A stretch of DNA of 64,000 bases. Origin: Macrothele yani. Lineage: Eukaryota > Arthropoda > Arachnida > Araneae > Macrothelidae. The position numbers were made by a program, and so were the translations under genes. Under the pieces are notes generated by a model. That model did no database searches. It saw only the letters and a program-made list of their open reading frames with translations, and was not told the origin of the DNA. The stretch covers positions 85,378,194 to 85,442,193 of the forward strand of contig CM077002.1 in the NCBI GenBank assembly GCA_039090855.1. The letters run 5' to 3'. Shown in pieces: positions 24,250 to 35,728 of the stretch (positions are counted from its first letter, which is position 1; each line of letters opens with the position of its first letter).

Positions 24250-26449
24250 ATCAAACCCAACCAGAAATCTGGAAAAATCTCTTGCAACCTTCTTGAAGCC
24301 TTTTACCACTGGTTCATCTTACTCTGTTAAAAGTACAATAGAAGCCATTAACAAAATAAAATCCTGCCAATTTCCGAAAACTCAGTTTTTCCTAGCCTCC
24401 CTTGATGTTGAAAACCTCTTTTCTAATATCCCTTGTTCAGTTGTTTACTCCCACATTGAAGAAATTCTACTTTCCCAGAATCAATATAATCAAGCTGAAA
24501 TTGATACTACCTTTCAAGCTTTAAGACTTGTAATGGACAGAAGTTTCTTCCGCTTTCAAAATACTGTCTACAGACAGAAGGAGGGAGCACCTATTGGCTC
24601 CCCACTGTCACCTGTTCTTGCTGAAATTTTACTACAGCACCTCAAAGTTCATACTCTTCCAAGCAAAATAAACTCTAGCACTTTTCAAGGACTTTTTAAA
24701 CCTGAATTATCATATGTGTGTATTGTCGGTCGGTCGGTTGGTCAGTAGATAGGTATTTTAGTAAGTTCAGACCATTAATTTTAGCTGGGGTGGGCACATC
24801 TTCAATAACCTGCCTGTTATCCCTTGCCCCCAGTTGGTTTATTTTACTAACTTTGAACTGCCTCTCTGTTTTGGTGTTTTTTGAAATCATTTTATTTTGT
24901 GGAATATTTTGAAAGGGTACATTATTTTCGTATTCATCTTCTGGTATGGCACTTATTGTTTGCGTTAACTTTTTATTTTTGATGCATGGCTTCAATGCAG
25001 CCAAGAGACGAAGGGTCCATGCATGAAGCACAAGCAATTCCTGGAAGTTCCACCCTCCAGCAAGAATGAGTTCCTAACCCAAGTAAACAGAACCCCATCA
25101 CAATTTGCAAATATATCATTCCACTTATTTCAATCACATGGTTGACGCTTTACTCTGTAGTCATATCAAAGCCAAGGCACCAGCTGTCCACACACTCCCC
25201 TGGGTTGAACACAAGTTATGCGCTATTTGATCAGCTTGGTGTTTTTATCAGAATTACACAGTAATTTCCTATACATCTTTATAGCACAATAATTTAACAC
25301 ATGCTCTTTCCTATCATTACGTAAAAAACAAAAAACAAAAAAATTTCAGGCACTATTTACAGAGCCTTAAACTTTTTCAAGTACTTTCAAGGACTTGAAA
25401 ATGAACTTTTTTATTCAAGGACTTTTCAAGGTTTTCAAGGAGCGTACGAACCATGCACCTAGAAAATCACTATCTCAAATCCTGCAGCGTTCAACAATCT
25501 TTATACATCAGATATGTTGATGTTTTCCTTGTCTGGCCTCACTCAACTGCTGAATTACATGCTTTAGACTCTGATTTATCATGCATAGTTTGTGGCATAA
25601 AATTTACTATAGAAATAGAAAAAGAAGGGTCACTGCCCTTCCTTGACTTCTTTGTTTCACACTCCCCTAACCATACAAACTTTGAGTTCTCTGTATATCA
25701 TAAGCCTACCTCTATCCCGGTTCTGATCCCCTTCAATTCTTGCACACCAACCCCCTATAAGTATTCAGCACTTAGATTCCTAGTTAATAGAGCCTTTAAC
25801 CATTCTTCAAAACCCTATTATTGTAATCAGAAATTGATGAAGATTAACGAGATTGCAAAAGTATATGGGTACCCCACGGATTGTGTTAAAAAACTTATAC
25901 AACAATATAAACGGAAGACTTCTATAACCCTCACCAGAAGTGTACCCACAACTACCTACGTGGGAAGTATAACCTATTTGAAACCAGTTGTTACTTTGGT
26001 AAAAAAACACCTGCAAAAATATTCTTTGGGTTTTGGTGTCAAGACCCAAAACCTTTTTTCTATGATTAGGCATGAAGAGACACAATACCAACTTCATCCA
26101 ATTTCAGTATCCCACTGTTAGACATTAATGAACAAACTGCAAATCTCTGCTATGTGGGTTCGACCAACAGACGCCTGGGAATCAAATGGGCTGAACATAA
26201 ATATGAAATTCATAAAGCAGTAGTTACTTTGACTTTGTCAAGAACTGTCATTGAGGGAGACCTAAAACCGGATCGGGACAATGCAAACTTGCTATCAACA
26301 GCCTCAACAAAAAGTTCTATGTTGTTTACTGAGAGTCTTCACATAATAAAACTGGGACCTAAGTGCTGCAATGAGGATATACCTGCTTATGTTCCTAGTG
26401 CCTGGAGAGATCTAATGTTGGAATATCCAAGCGAGGAACCCTCAAAATA
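24250..26449 (+). pseudogene. PLE1 reverse transcriptase/GIY-YIG endonuclease, broken
   Basis: Forward RT motifs: FFLASLDVENLFSNIP (24390), YRQKEGAPIGSPLSPVLAEILLQHL (24570-24650). After the 750-base interruption reading resumes at 25453 with HLENHYLKSC, RYVDVFLVW (the YVDD box with the second Asp changed to Val), GSLPFLDFFV, VYHKPTSIPVLIPF and QQYKRKTSITLTRSVPTTTYVGS. After a frameshift near 26115 the GIY-YIG part reads YVGSTNRRLGIKWAEHKYEIH to 26449. HL(K/E)xH occurs on both sides of the interruption, so the two halves overlap and may come from different copies. Not functional. Confidence 0.88.
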
Positions 26450-26588
26450 ATTTAGGTAATTTTGTAAATAGTTTGTAGTGATTGACATTTAATATCTTTT
26501 ACTCATCTCATTTACATATTTGTAATCTTGTGCTCATCTCTGTTACTATTCAAGTCATGTACCACCTCATAGTGATTTCACTACTTAG

Positions 26589-26622
26589 CCTAATGATGCG
26601 AACATAGTGGTTCGTGAATGTG
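26589..26622 (+). ncRNA. Degenerate hammerhead-like motif in PLE1 tail
   Basis: CTAATGA, one base, GCGAAC...GTTCGT as stem II, then GAAT. Compared with the canonical CTGANGA..GAAA it has two core changes. The same sequence recurs inverted near 23451-23484 in the left arm. Its place in the tail matches the motifs of the other PLEs, but catalysis is unlikely. Confidence 0.35.
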
Positions 26623-26990
26623 CTCGCTAGAGCTTTTAAACTCGCCCTTTTAATTGTAAATAAAGACGTTTTTTAACCTACGTTTTTAGATAGTGATTGG
26701 GAGGTGTGGTGTTTGTGCTCTATATTAAGACGAATCTGATCGTGCATTGACAGCCTTCATTACCCTTTGGCACATTATATGTTGGACATCACGTCGGAGA
26801 GCTATATTTACACCAACAATAACATGATGAATAGTAAACGTTTAACGTTTATACGTTAATATAGATACTTTGAGCTACGTAAAAATATGCTCGATTCAGC
26901 ATAGAGATTCGTGCTGATTTGAGTAGATAATGTAAAAAGCACACATTCCTAAAATTTTATTCTGGCAGAATGGTGCATTCTATGGTTACC

Positions 26991-27239
26991 CCTGGGAATC
27001 ATATATATCGTTTATCATATTCATTCATACCATTCTGTCATTTTCTCCAAATTTAGTATGGATCACCTGATGACACCAACAGATATGGTAACACAGGGAA
27101 TACATATGTGCTGATTACTTTAACCTTGTTAACTGTGTTTAAGCATTTTGATTTGATGTTGGGAGTTAACACCCTGCTGCAAATGTATGAAATAATTTGC
27201 ACAGATCAGTATAAGTTACAACTAATGCAAAACATGTGG
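26991..27239. other. Short unassigned intron stretch
   Basis: About 250 bases between PLE2 and RTE copy D with no coding signal or transposon end recognised. Confidence 0.4.
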
Positions 27240-28139
27240 GTACTGGAATCATCATCATCATCATTGTCAACCATTATCAATCCACTGCTGGACGAAGGTC
27301 TCCTCAAGTTTCTTCCACAACAGTCTGTCTTGTGCCAGTCTCTTCCATGTTACTCCCGCATACTTTCGAATTTCATCCACCCATCTCCCATGTGGTCTTC
27401 TTCTGGGTCTTTTCCTGTTCCTTGGAATCCAATCTAAAATTTCGGCTGCTCATCGATGGTCTGTCCTTCTGGCAGTATGTCCAGCCCATTGCCATTTCAG
27501 GGAATTAACTCTGATCATGATGTCTTCCACCCTTGTCATTTTTCTGATCCACGAGTTCCTCTTCTTATTTCTCCTGGTTACACCAGGCATGCATCTCTCC
27601 ATGCTGCTGCGAGTTGTCTGCAGCCTTTGTATGTCTCTTTTAGTTAAGGTCCACGTCTCTGCACCATACGCAAGCACTAAAAGGATGCATTGATCAAACA
27701 CTTTTCTTTTAAGACATAATGGCATATTGCTCTTGAAAATTATGCTGTTTCTTCCAAAAGCTCTCCGAGCAAGTTTTGTACGCCAATAAATTTCTTCATC
27801 AATGTGACCCTCACTTGATATCTGCTGTCCAAGATAAACATACGTGTCTGTTATCTCCAGCTTTTCTCCATCAATCGATAAATCTTCATTTCTTGTAAAA
27901 GCATTGAAAATTTCTTGTAAAAGCATTTGTGTTCTGAAAGTTCATTTTTAATCCCACTTCTTTACTCTTGACAGCAAGTTCCTTGATCATACTCTGCAGC
28001 TCTGATGGGGTAGTTGCAAAAATGACTATGTCATCAGCAAAACGAAGGTGAGTTAGATAATCTCCATTAATCTTTATCCCTTTCAGTATTATAAATATTT
28101 AACGGGAATTATCGAGGATAAATTTATTAAGTACATTAA

Positions 28140-28180
28140 CTCTCAAATTTTCGATCTAAACACTAGATCTTCGTCAGGAG
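28140..28180 (-). ncRNA. Hammerhead-ribozyme motif in PLE5 tail (canonical core)
   Basis: Minus strand: CTC (stem I), CTGACGA (perfect CTGANGA core), one A, GATCT + 7-base loop + AGATC (5 bp stem II), GAAA, then AATT as a palindromic stem III, T, and GAG pairing with CTC. All invariant core bases are present. It lies 3' of the ORF stop in the element's tail, where Penelope-type hammerheads are known. Confidence 0.75.
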
Positions 28181-28213
28181 TTCTTGCTTCCTTCTGCTTC
28201 CACAGGTCTGGTG

Positions 28214-29566
28214 ACTAAGCCTGATGGATTTTCCATCCAGCATGGTCATTGATGTTGCCACCTTGTGTCTTGTAAATTTCCAGGGATTCCTCTAATTTCT
28301 GGATAATTGCATGGGATTGATGTTTGATCACTTTTAAGGAGTCCCAGTCCATTTTGTGGCCAGTTTCTTGTATGTGCCTGTCTATTCCTGTTTTATTTTA
28401 GCTGTTCCTTATTGCTGCTTTGTGTTCTTTAATTCTGGTGGTTAACCTTCTTCCTGTTTCTCCTATATATGGTAATCCACAAGAACAAACTATTTTATAA
28501 ATGACTCCTTCCTGGAGTAAAGTATTTTCTTCTTTTTGTTTAGGGATGGTAAGTATTTTTTAATTTTGTTATTCAAACCTGGAGCTAACCTAATTTTATA
28601 TTTAGTGCCGATTTTTTTCAGTTTTTCAAACAGTCCCTTGTGGTAAGTGACTTTTCTTGTGAATAAATATTAAATTTTCTCCTTATTTTTGTCAGTAGTG
28701 CCTGTTCTGTTCCTAGTAGGATTTTCGTCCAGTAGTTCACGAATTTCTTTTGAAGGGTAATCATTTTCTAATAAGATTTATTTTAACTTATTTTTATGTT
28801 TTTTCTTAGCTTCTGAAGTTGAATTCAGCTTTTCAACTTTCTCTTTAAATTGTAAAGCTACATTTTTCTTTATATAATTAGGGTGATCTGATTTATAATT
28901 TAAATTTTTTTCTGTATTTGTAGGCTTCTTGTATAATTCTGTGGTAATATATTTTTCTTCCCACTTCAAAGTAATATCTAGGTAATTTAGCTTATTTTCG
29001 TTTTGCTCTTCTAAAGTGAATTTTAGGAATTCATCTTGGGCATTAAAACCTTCTAGGACTTTTGATGGGTATCCACTCGAATCTTGATCTATGATGAAAA
29101 GGATATCATCCATGTATATAATATACATGCAGAAAATTGAAGGTTTCAATAGGAAGGGCTCTTCTGTTTTACTTACATAATAATTTGCTAGGAGAGGTGC
29201 TAATGACGAACCCATTGCTAGCCCACTTCTTTGCTTATAGAAGCAGCCTCGGAATTGAAAAAAATTGTTGTTTAGAGCAAACAATGTAAGTTCATGAAGG
29301 CCTATTGCTTCTTCTTTATTGTATTCATGAAACATTACTAGGTCAGATAGGTCATCTGCTATGTAATCTATGAGTTTGTCCACGTTTATATTCGTATACA
29401 TGGACACAACATCTAAACTTGCCATGGAAGGGTTTTCTAATTCTGAAAGTTCTTCTATTTTCTTCAATAGCTCTTCAGTGTTCTTTATCAGTGCCTTAGG
29501 CTTAGGAAGCAACTTTGATAGATGAAACAGCAAATAATAATTCAAATTGGACAGAGGAGAATTTAA
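28214..29566 (-). pseudogene. PLE5 RT and GIY-YIG endonuclease, broken
   Basis: The open frame 29545-28778 holds MASLDVVSMYTNIN (RT motif A), FYKQRSGLAMGSSLAPLLAN (motif B) and YMDDILFI (motif C, both Asp present), then NYLDITLKWEEKYITTELYKKPT. Frameshifts and stops follow. The endonuclease is readable at about 28530-28214 as GVIYKIVCSCGLPYIGETGRRLTTRIKEH, i.e. GIY..YIG with conserved Arg, plus a Cys pair, followed by one TAA and the C-terminus to a stop at 28214. The RT core is intact but the protein is split and lacks its N-terminus. Confidence 0.9.
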
Positions 29567-30469
29567 TTTATCCCTTTGTTTTCCCAGTTCAGTGATTGAA
29601 AGACATTTTCCAATGTGGCATTAAAGAGCTTGGGAGATATGGTGTCACCTTATTTCACTCCATTTCCAATTTTTATGTGAGTTGTATTTTCAAATAGCCG
29701 AATCTTTGCACTTGCATTTTCATAGATGTTATTAATAATATTAATGTATGCATCTTCAATACCGCAGGATTTCAAAGCCATTGTAACTGCTGATGGTTTC
29801 ACCGAATCAAAGGTCTTTTCATAATCGATAAAAGCCATGCACAATGGAAGTTCATATTCCCTCGCTCTTTCAATTAGTTCTCTCAGTATGTGCATATGAT
29901 CTATAGTGCTGTAGCCACTCCTGAATCCAGCTTGTTCTCTCAGTTGAGCCATGTCCAGTGTTACCTTCAAGCGGTGTGAAAGAACTTTAGTGAAGACTTT
30001 ATAAACCACTGATAGGAAGCTGATAGGTCTGTAGTTCCTGAGATCCTCAATGTCACCTTTTTATGTAGCAGGATCATTGTAGCGTTGTTCCAATCCTCAG
30101 GAATCTTCCCTTCATTAAGGCATCGAGTGAAAATTTGGCCGAGTATTGTTTCAATTTCTCCACTAGCTTCTTGTATGATGTCTACAGTAATTCCATCTTC
30201 TCCTGGAGCTTTTCCCCGCTTCATGTTCTTGATTGCATGTGCAACTTCTGCTGGGAGGACTGGAAGAACTCTGGTACTGGTACCTTTCATGATGTCTGGA
30301 GTACATGTATCATCCCTTTCATATAATTTGGAGTAGAAATCTTTCACTCTTGTCAAAATTTCGCCTCTATTTGACGATGATGGGCAAAACATGTAACAAT
30401 ATTAACAAATAAAGGTAACTTGATCACGCTAGTTACGTTAAATGAAAACTTTTACAAAAAGTTCGTAAG

Positions 30470-30510
30470 TTGGAAGCTTTCGACCTTATCTTAGGTCTTC
30501 ATCACGCCAA
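30470..30510 (-). ncRNA. Hammerhead-like motif in PLE3 tail (inverted copy)
   Basis: Reverse complement of the 35688-35728 motif, base for base in core and stem II. It lies in the inverted left arm, so one element carries two outward-facing motifs. Confidence 0.6.
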
Positions 30511-31962
30511 TGAAGGACTAAGATTGTTGCCAGATTCTACATTTGAATTTTTCCTATTTTTGTTGCCGAAACTTGGAATTGATCTCCAGATCATCGGAAT
30601 GTAGAGAGGAGATTCGGAATTGCAAGTCACTGAGTTGAAAATAATTTCCAGGCTTTCACGGTAACGGAGGGCAAAACGATTGTCAAAAGAAGCAATTCGT
30701 TTTGCTTCATTCCAGTGGGGAACTTCAGAAGTGCAGGGATCATAGCATACTTCTGGAAAATTTTAGGTAGGAATTTTAGGAATTTTAGGAATTTTTAGAA
30801 AAATTTTAGGAAAATTTTAGAGTGTATTTCAATAAAAACTAGATGTATATTTGTATACATCTAGTAAAACAACTTTGTATACATTGTAAAGAGTTTGCTT
30901 CACACCCTTCAACCATATATACTGATAGACTGCGCATGACATCAAAATTTCTGGCTCCAACATAAAATCACATGACAACAGTCAAAAAGATGGGTTACAC
31001 CTGCTGTGCTTATGGTTGCTCTGAGCGATATAGTAAAGAAAGTTCTATGATTTTTCATGGGTAAGAAACGAATTAAATACCTAAGTCAATAAAGTTCAAT
31101 TACTTAACCAGAAACTTGCAGCTATTGATATAAAAATATAGTAACTTAAGAAAAAAAAATGGAATGCATGTTCCAAATTCTTCGCAAATGTTCATCACAT
31201 TATAAATCACAAAATGTAAACAACCCGATCATGCATGTATATAGCTCATAAGTAAACTTACCTGAAGAGTTTTCATTATATATGAGGCGCATTCACATAA
31301 TACAATCAAAACACTGAAGTTCTGCAGCGTAAATTAGTAATCATAACAGCATTTTTACACGAAATTTGGAGTCTGATGATGACGTGCCCAATGTTTGAGC
31401 CATGGCGGCTTTGATGCAGCTATTGCCAATGTGCAGTCCATTAGTATATATGGTCGAAGTTAACACCCAAATTTTTTGCATAACGTCTAATGTCTAAAGT
31501 TTAAGTATGATTTACTTCTAATGTTCAGTTCTTATCTTTTCACGTGTTATTATCATATTCAAGTATATTTACCACATTCAAGTTTCACTTTGAACATTAA
31601 TATGCTGTTGAACCAGAAGCAATTCACGATTTTCACAGTAAAGTTTTCAGGTTTCACATTAAATTATAATATCCTAAAAAGGTAATTGAAAACCAAGAAC
31701 TATGTACAATTGTTCACTGAATTACTTTTTTCATATTATTGTTTTAACCTTTTCCTGATTAGCCTATCTTTTTCTGCTTCTACCACAACTAATTTACTTT
31801 CAGTTTTCTTTATTTCAGCTGAACCTTGTATGATCAAGTTAGAGGCAACTGCTATTTCAACAGTATTTTGTTTTTCTACAGCTTTTCTCATTCTTTCTGT
31901 TCCCTCTTGAATTATTGCTAGAGGAGGCTTCTTTATCGTTTTTAAGTCTATTTATTTCTGCA

Positions 31963-34171
31963 TCATTTTCTTTTATTTTTGTCATCAAACTCAGCTTTTC
32001 TTTTTTTCTCTAGCTGCTTTTCCTTATTTTCCCTCTCTTTCTGCTTCCTTTCTTTTACCTTTTTTGATTCTTCTTCCTTCAGCTTATCAACATACTCTTT
32101 ATAAAATTTATGTGAATCACAAACACTATTTAACAAATTTCTTGTTATGGGAACTTTACTTACACATCCATAGTGTTTAATGGCCCCTTTAACTATTCTT
32201 AATGATGTTATAGTTGAGTCTTTTAAGTTAGCCTTGTCCTTCCTTAACAGAGCAGTGTTAACCGAAAATCCCCTTTCTGCATCAGCATTACCATGAGGTA
32301 AAACTAAAATTGACTTTATGAGTTTAGCAAGATTTGAGTATTTTTCTTTTCCGCTAGAGTCTTTAATACTAAATATATTACGCCAGTAATGATCAATCCG
32401 CACTGGAATATGCCCTTCCTCTGAAAATTTCACTAGTTCATCTAGAGTTGGCTTATCGCAATTTAAAAGTTTCCACTCTTCTCTTACTCTATCAATTTGT
32501 TCCTCAGAAAGATGCAAAACACTTGAAATTCTGGTTATTTCCGAAAGTCCTTCAGTGACTGAAAGTTGAGTTGACTCTTTCTTTGGTTCTTTTACCTTTA
32601 AAACTTCTATGTCTCTTAGCTTTTGATTGCAGAATGGCAAATTTGACTTTAAATATTTTGTGGTTGCAATTAGTGATGATCTTACATCTAAGAGAAATAA
32701 TTTCTGCCTGGTCTCCTGAACATTCCTGAGGAGATTTTTGTCTTCATACCAACTTCTAACTCCCTAGTTTTTTCCATGAATTTTTGTTTTCAAAATCTAC
32801 ATTCTTTAGGTCTTCTCCAAATTTCCCTGCTATAATATCATCTTGGATAAACTGAGCCATAACATTCCTCATTAAAGTATTTAAATCAGAATATAACTGG
32901 TGTATTTTTGGTTCTTCACTCTGATAACATAATGAAAACTTTTCAAAATTTTGGTGTGAAAATGAAATTAATGCTAAATAGCAAGGAGTAAGCTCATTTT
33001 TCAGGAAACAGTGAATTCTTTTATACCTTGCCGAATTGCGCAGTTGTTTTTCAAATATTTTTTGAGATGGCAAGAAGTTTAAAAAATATTCTGTAATATT
33101 TAGCCATTGATCCAAGAGCCTCTGGGCTACAGAACCAACAGTTAACCATCTGTTGCTGACATGACGCAAAAGAAATTTGGCAGTGACCAATGTTATATCC
33201 TCGACAGATTTATAATCCTCTCGTCTTGCAGCACTACTCTTTAAAAAGTAATGCATATCAGTAGCAAATTCGTCAAAATCTATATTTAAGCTTGTCAAAA
33301 AAATTTTAAATGCATTACTAACAACATGCAGGTTGCAAAAACCTAGTTCCAAAGATTTCTGGCCTGTTTCTTGTTTTACAACTTCATTGAATTTGCGTAA
33401 AAAGCACTTATTTACATTTGGGCTGTCCATGGATACACAAATAATTCTGTTCAACGAAATATTGAAGGATGATAACACATCAAGAATTTCTTTTAGCAAA
33501 ATATCTGCTGTTGCATGACCCAGAAAAACGCTTGTTAGGTATCGGCAAGAAACTGAATTTATTTCTGAAGACCAGTACCTGAGATACACATCCAACTGCC
33601 GTTTCACTTGTGTATTTGTAGTTTCATCAAATGCTATAGTAACCTTTCCTGGGCTACTAGATGCAATGTCTTTTTTCAAATCCTCTTCAAAATATTTTGA
33701 CAATCCATGTGATATCACATAAGCAACTTTTTTTTCTTTAAGTTGCACTTTGGCTGCAATAGCAGAATCAGGAAACATTTCTTTGAAAAGTTCAACTGTT
33801 TCAGTGCATGAAACAAAAGACATATTGTCCTTAGCAACTTTCATGGCCCATAATGCTTCGGCTTTAGCCAACTGTAAATCATGACTCAGTACTTCACTAA
33901 TATTTGTTTTGGGCTGAAGATCCCGTCCTCCAAAGGCTTTCAGGATGGACTTATTTTGAAATTTACTTTGAAATTTCTGCAAATGTTTTTTTCCTTTATG
34001 ATGCGCTTTTACTTGTGAAAAGCCACTATTAGAAATGTTGAAAATTTCTGAACACAATATACACTTAGCAGAAAATATTGTTTCAGTTGCAGAACACCAT
34101 TCTTTCAACTTCACTCCGTCCAATTCTTTGGCGAGCCACGCATCTTGAAATTTCGTTTTGGATTTAGGCAT
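31963..34171 (-). pseudogene. hAT-A transposase, near-complete, one frameshift
   Basis: Cut-and-paste transposase of the hAT superfamily. The start chosen is the ATG at 34171 (MPKSKTKFQDAWL); the frame is open further upstream but without similarity. A BED-like zinc finger follows (CILCSEIF ... HHKGKKH), then the catalytic part with TIAFDETTN (first Asp), a central Cys-rich/His region (GFCNLHVVSNAFK) and RHVSNRWL (conserved RW). After a shift near 32757 the C-terminus reads LPHGNADAERGFSVN, the hAT dimerisation signature, and a Lys/Glu-rich tail. The tail stops at 31963, earlier than in copy 3, which continues with a coiled-coil-like stretch. About 740 residues expected. Confidence 0.88.
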
Positions 34172-34261
34172 CTTAAACACTTGTATTACTAACCAGAAAA
34201 TGAAAGGGAAGTACAAAAACACGTTCCAATATTGCAAAACCAGACAACTTCCCGAAATTTG

Positions 34262-34870
34262 GCTGCGAGGATGTCAGAAGATATGAAAAAAAAAAAAAAA
34301 AAAAGCAGGTCACCACTAGAGAACTGAACCTGCACACAGCACAGAGAACACCATAAAAGACGTAAAACCAGAAACTATCATACGCATCTCACGCAAGTTC
34401 AGTCAAAGCGAGTCGGAGCCGAGATATATTGCGCATCGAAGGTCGCTGTCGCCGACGCATGATCGAAGGTCAATGATCACGTGCTCTACTGCCTGCCAAG
34501 ATAATACTCAGCTACCATCCCATCGTCATTACCGGAGGTTACGGAAGGAGACCACATGTTTCCTCTTTGCTTCCACCCACCTGCGGTTTACAATAACAAA
34601 ACATCAGCAGAAAGAGGAGGTTCCACAAGGCATGTACAAAAATAAAGTACGATCTTCTGCGTGCCACGGAGTTCGTCTGCAAAGCGCAAACCAGGGGTGA
34701 AAAATGACCCCTCCCCTTTTCCCTTAGATCTCTTGTTACTCTCGAAAACTGTTCGAAGGCAAAAAAATGGAACGCCCGCCCCGAAGCAAGTGCATCTCGA
34801 TGGCGTCATTTTTCCCTCCTTCAGCAGCACAGCATATAGGCTGTGTTTCTACAATAACAGGTCTTTTTAC
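34262..34870. other. hAT-A 5' untranslated region
   Basis: Between the transposase start and the right subterminal repeats. It is GC-richer than its surroundings and contains an A-run at 34287. The short open frames here have no recognised domain. It may hold the transposase promoter, but no motif is diagnostic. Confidence 0.4.
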
Positions 34871-35147
34871 CTTACCGTAATGGTAAATTTATTGGCGTTA
34901 ATAACGGTTGTGTTTTTAATAAAAATAAGCTTACGAAAATTTTAGGATGAATAGCAAATTTTAGGTCTAATTTTAGGAATTTAAGGAGGGTCACAAAATA
35001 TTAGGAATTTTAGGAGGAATGCGATCCCTGGAAATGTCTTCCATTGTCAAAATAGACAAGACAGTATTAGGATTGGCTTTCGAAACATCTTTTTTATGTT
35101 CCAAAATTCTATGGCTAATGCTCTTGTATGTGTTTCCAATGTATAAG

Positions 35148-35644
35148 AAAGAAGACCTGAAATTCTGTGGTTCTGTTCCTTACCATCCTTACTATGCTTA
35201 TAAGTTACAGATTCTTTTTAAAAGCTTTGGTTTCCATCTTGCCATTAAATCTACCCCAAACATCTTGAAACTTCTACAAAGGGATAGGGACAAAGTTGAA
35301 AGCCTGAACCTCCCAGGAGTTCACTGCATTCCTATCTCTTCTTCTACTGGGGATAACTTATACATTGGAAGCACATACAGGAGCATTAGCCATAGAATTT
35401 TGGAACATAAAAAGATGTTTCGAAAGCCAATCCTAATACTGCCTTGTCTATTTTGACAATGGAAGACACTTCTGCAGTTCCCCGCTGGAACGAAGCAAAA
35501 CGAATTGCTTCTTTTGACAATCGTTTTGCCCTCCGTTACCGTGAAAGCCTGGAAATTATTTTCAACTCAATGACTTGCAATTCCGAATCTCCTCTACATT
35601 CCGATGATCTGGAGATCAATTCTAAGTTTTGGCAACAAAAATAG
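35148..35644 (+). pseudogene. PLE3 C-terminal GIY-YIG fragment
   Basis: Forward reading CGSVPYHPYYAYKLQILFKSFGFHLAIKS..., then GVHCIPISSSTGDNLYIGSTYRSISHRILEHKKMF (GIY-like GVHCIP..YIGS), then after a frameshift near 35450 TSAVPRWNEAKRIASFDNRFALRYRESLEI to a stop at 35642. It is the end of a Penelope protein: linker, GIY-YIG endonuclease and C-terminal tail. The RT is absent. Confidence 0.8.
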
Positions 35645-35687
35645 GAAAAATTCAAATGTAGAATCTGGCAACAATCTTAGTCCTCCA

Positions 35688-35728
35688 TTGGCGTGATGAA
35701 GACCTAAGATAAGGTCGAAAGCTTCCAA
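35688..35728 (+). ncRNA. Hammerhead-like motif in PLE3 tail (forward copy)
   Basis: TTGG (stem I), CG, TGATGA, one A, GACCT + 6-base loop + AGGTC (stem II), GAAA, AGCT (palindromic stem III), T, CCAA pairing with TTGG. Relative to the canonical core there is one extra base (CG before TGATGA). The same motif is inverted at 30470-30510. Confidence 0.6.

Larger units (their letters stand above)
23255..26768 (+). mobile_element. PLE1: Penelope-like retroelement with inverted tail copy
   Basis: Flanked by the 8-base duplication GGCACATT (23247-23254, 26769-26776). The left part (about 23289-24249) is an inverted copy of the right end (about 25815-26760), so both outer ends are 3' tails facing outward. 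Between lies a forward reverse transcriptase segment (24250-24690) and a stretch of about 750 bases (24690-25445) resembling a hAT-like insertion with TTTTCAAGGA repeats. This gives long inverted arms of about 950 bases, diverged by only a few percent. Confidence 0.88.
22091..26990 (-). mobile_element. PLE2: older Penelope-like element, split by PLE1
   Basis: Minus-strand repeat whose right segment (26777-26990) and left segment (22091-23246) are continuous once PLE1 and its GGCACATT duplication (23247-23254, 26769-26776) are removed; an ungapped relative is at 14940-15340. It encodes the C-terminal part of a Penelope protein at 22418-23024 and has a hammerhead-like motif at 22156-22196 in its tail. 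The left limit abuts the TA flanking the mariner at 22088. The true 5' end is not determined. Confidence 0.7.
28084..29566 (-). mobile_element. PLE5: Penelope-like element, 5' truncated, 11 bp duplication
   Basis: Inserted in RTE copy D between TTTATCCCTTT at 28073-28083 and 29567-29577. It is 1483 bases on the minus strand, with the RT from its interior onward, the GIY-YIG domain and a 3' tail with a hammerhead motif. Unlike PLE1 and PLE3 there is no inverted tail copy at its 5' end. Confidence 0.93.
30734..35030 (-). mobile_element. hAT-A copy 2, 4.3 kb, carries transposase, 6 bp duplication
   Basis: Ends CAGGGATC (30734) and GATCCCTG (35030), flanked by GAAGTG (30728-30733) and GAAATG (35031-35036); the uninterrupted PLE3 copy reads GAAGTG once, which confirms a 6-base duplication. 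Many same-direction AATTTTAGGA motifs lie at both ends. It is the most complete of three copies and encodes a hAT transposase on the minus strand. Confidence 0.93.
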
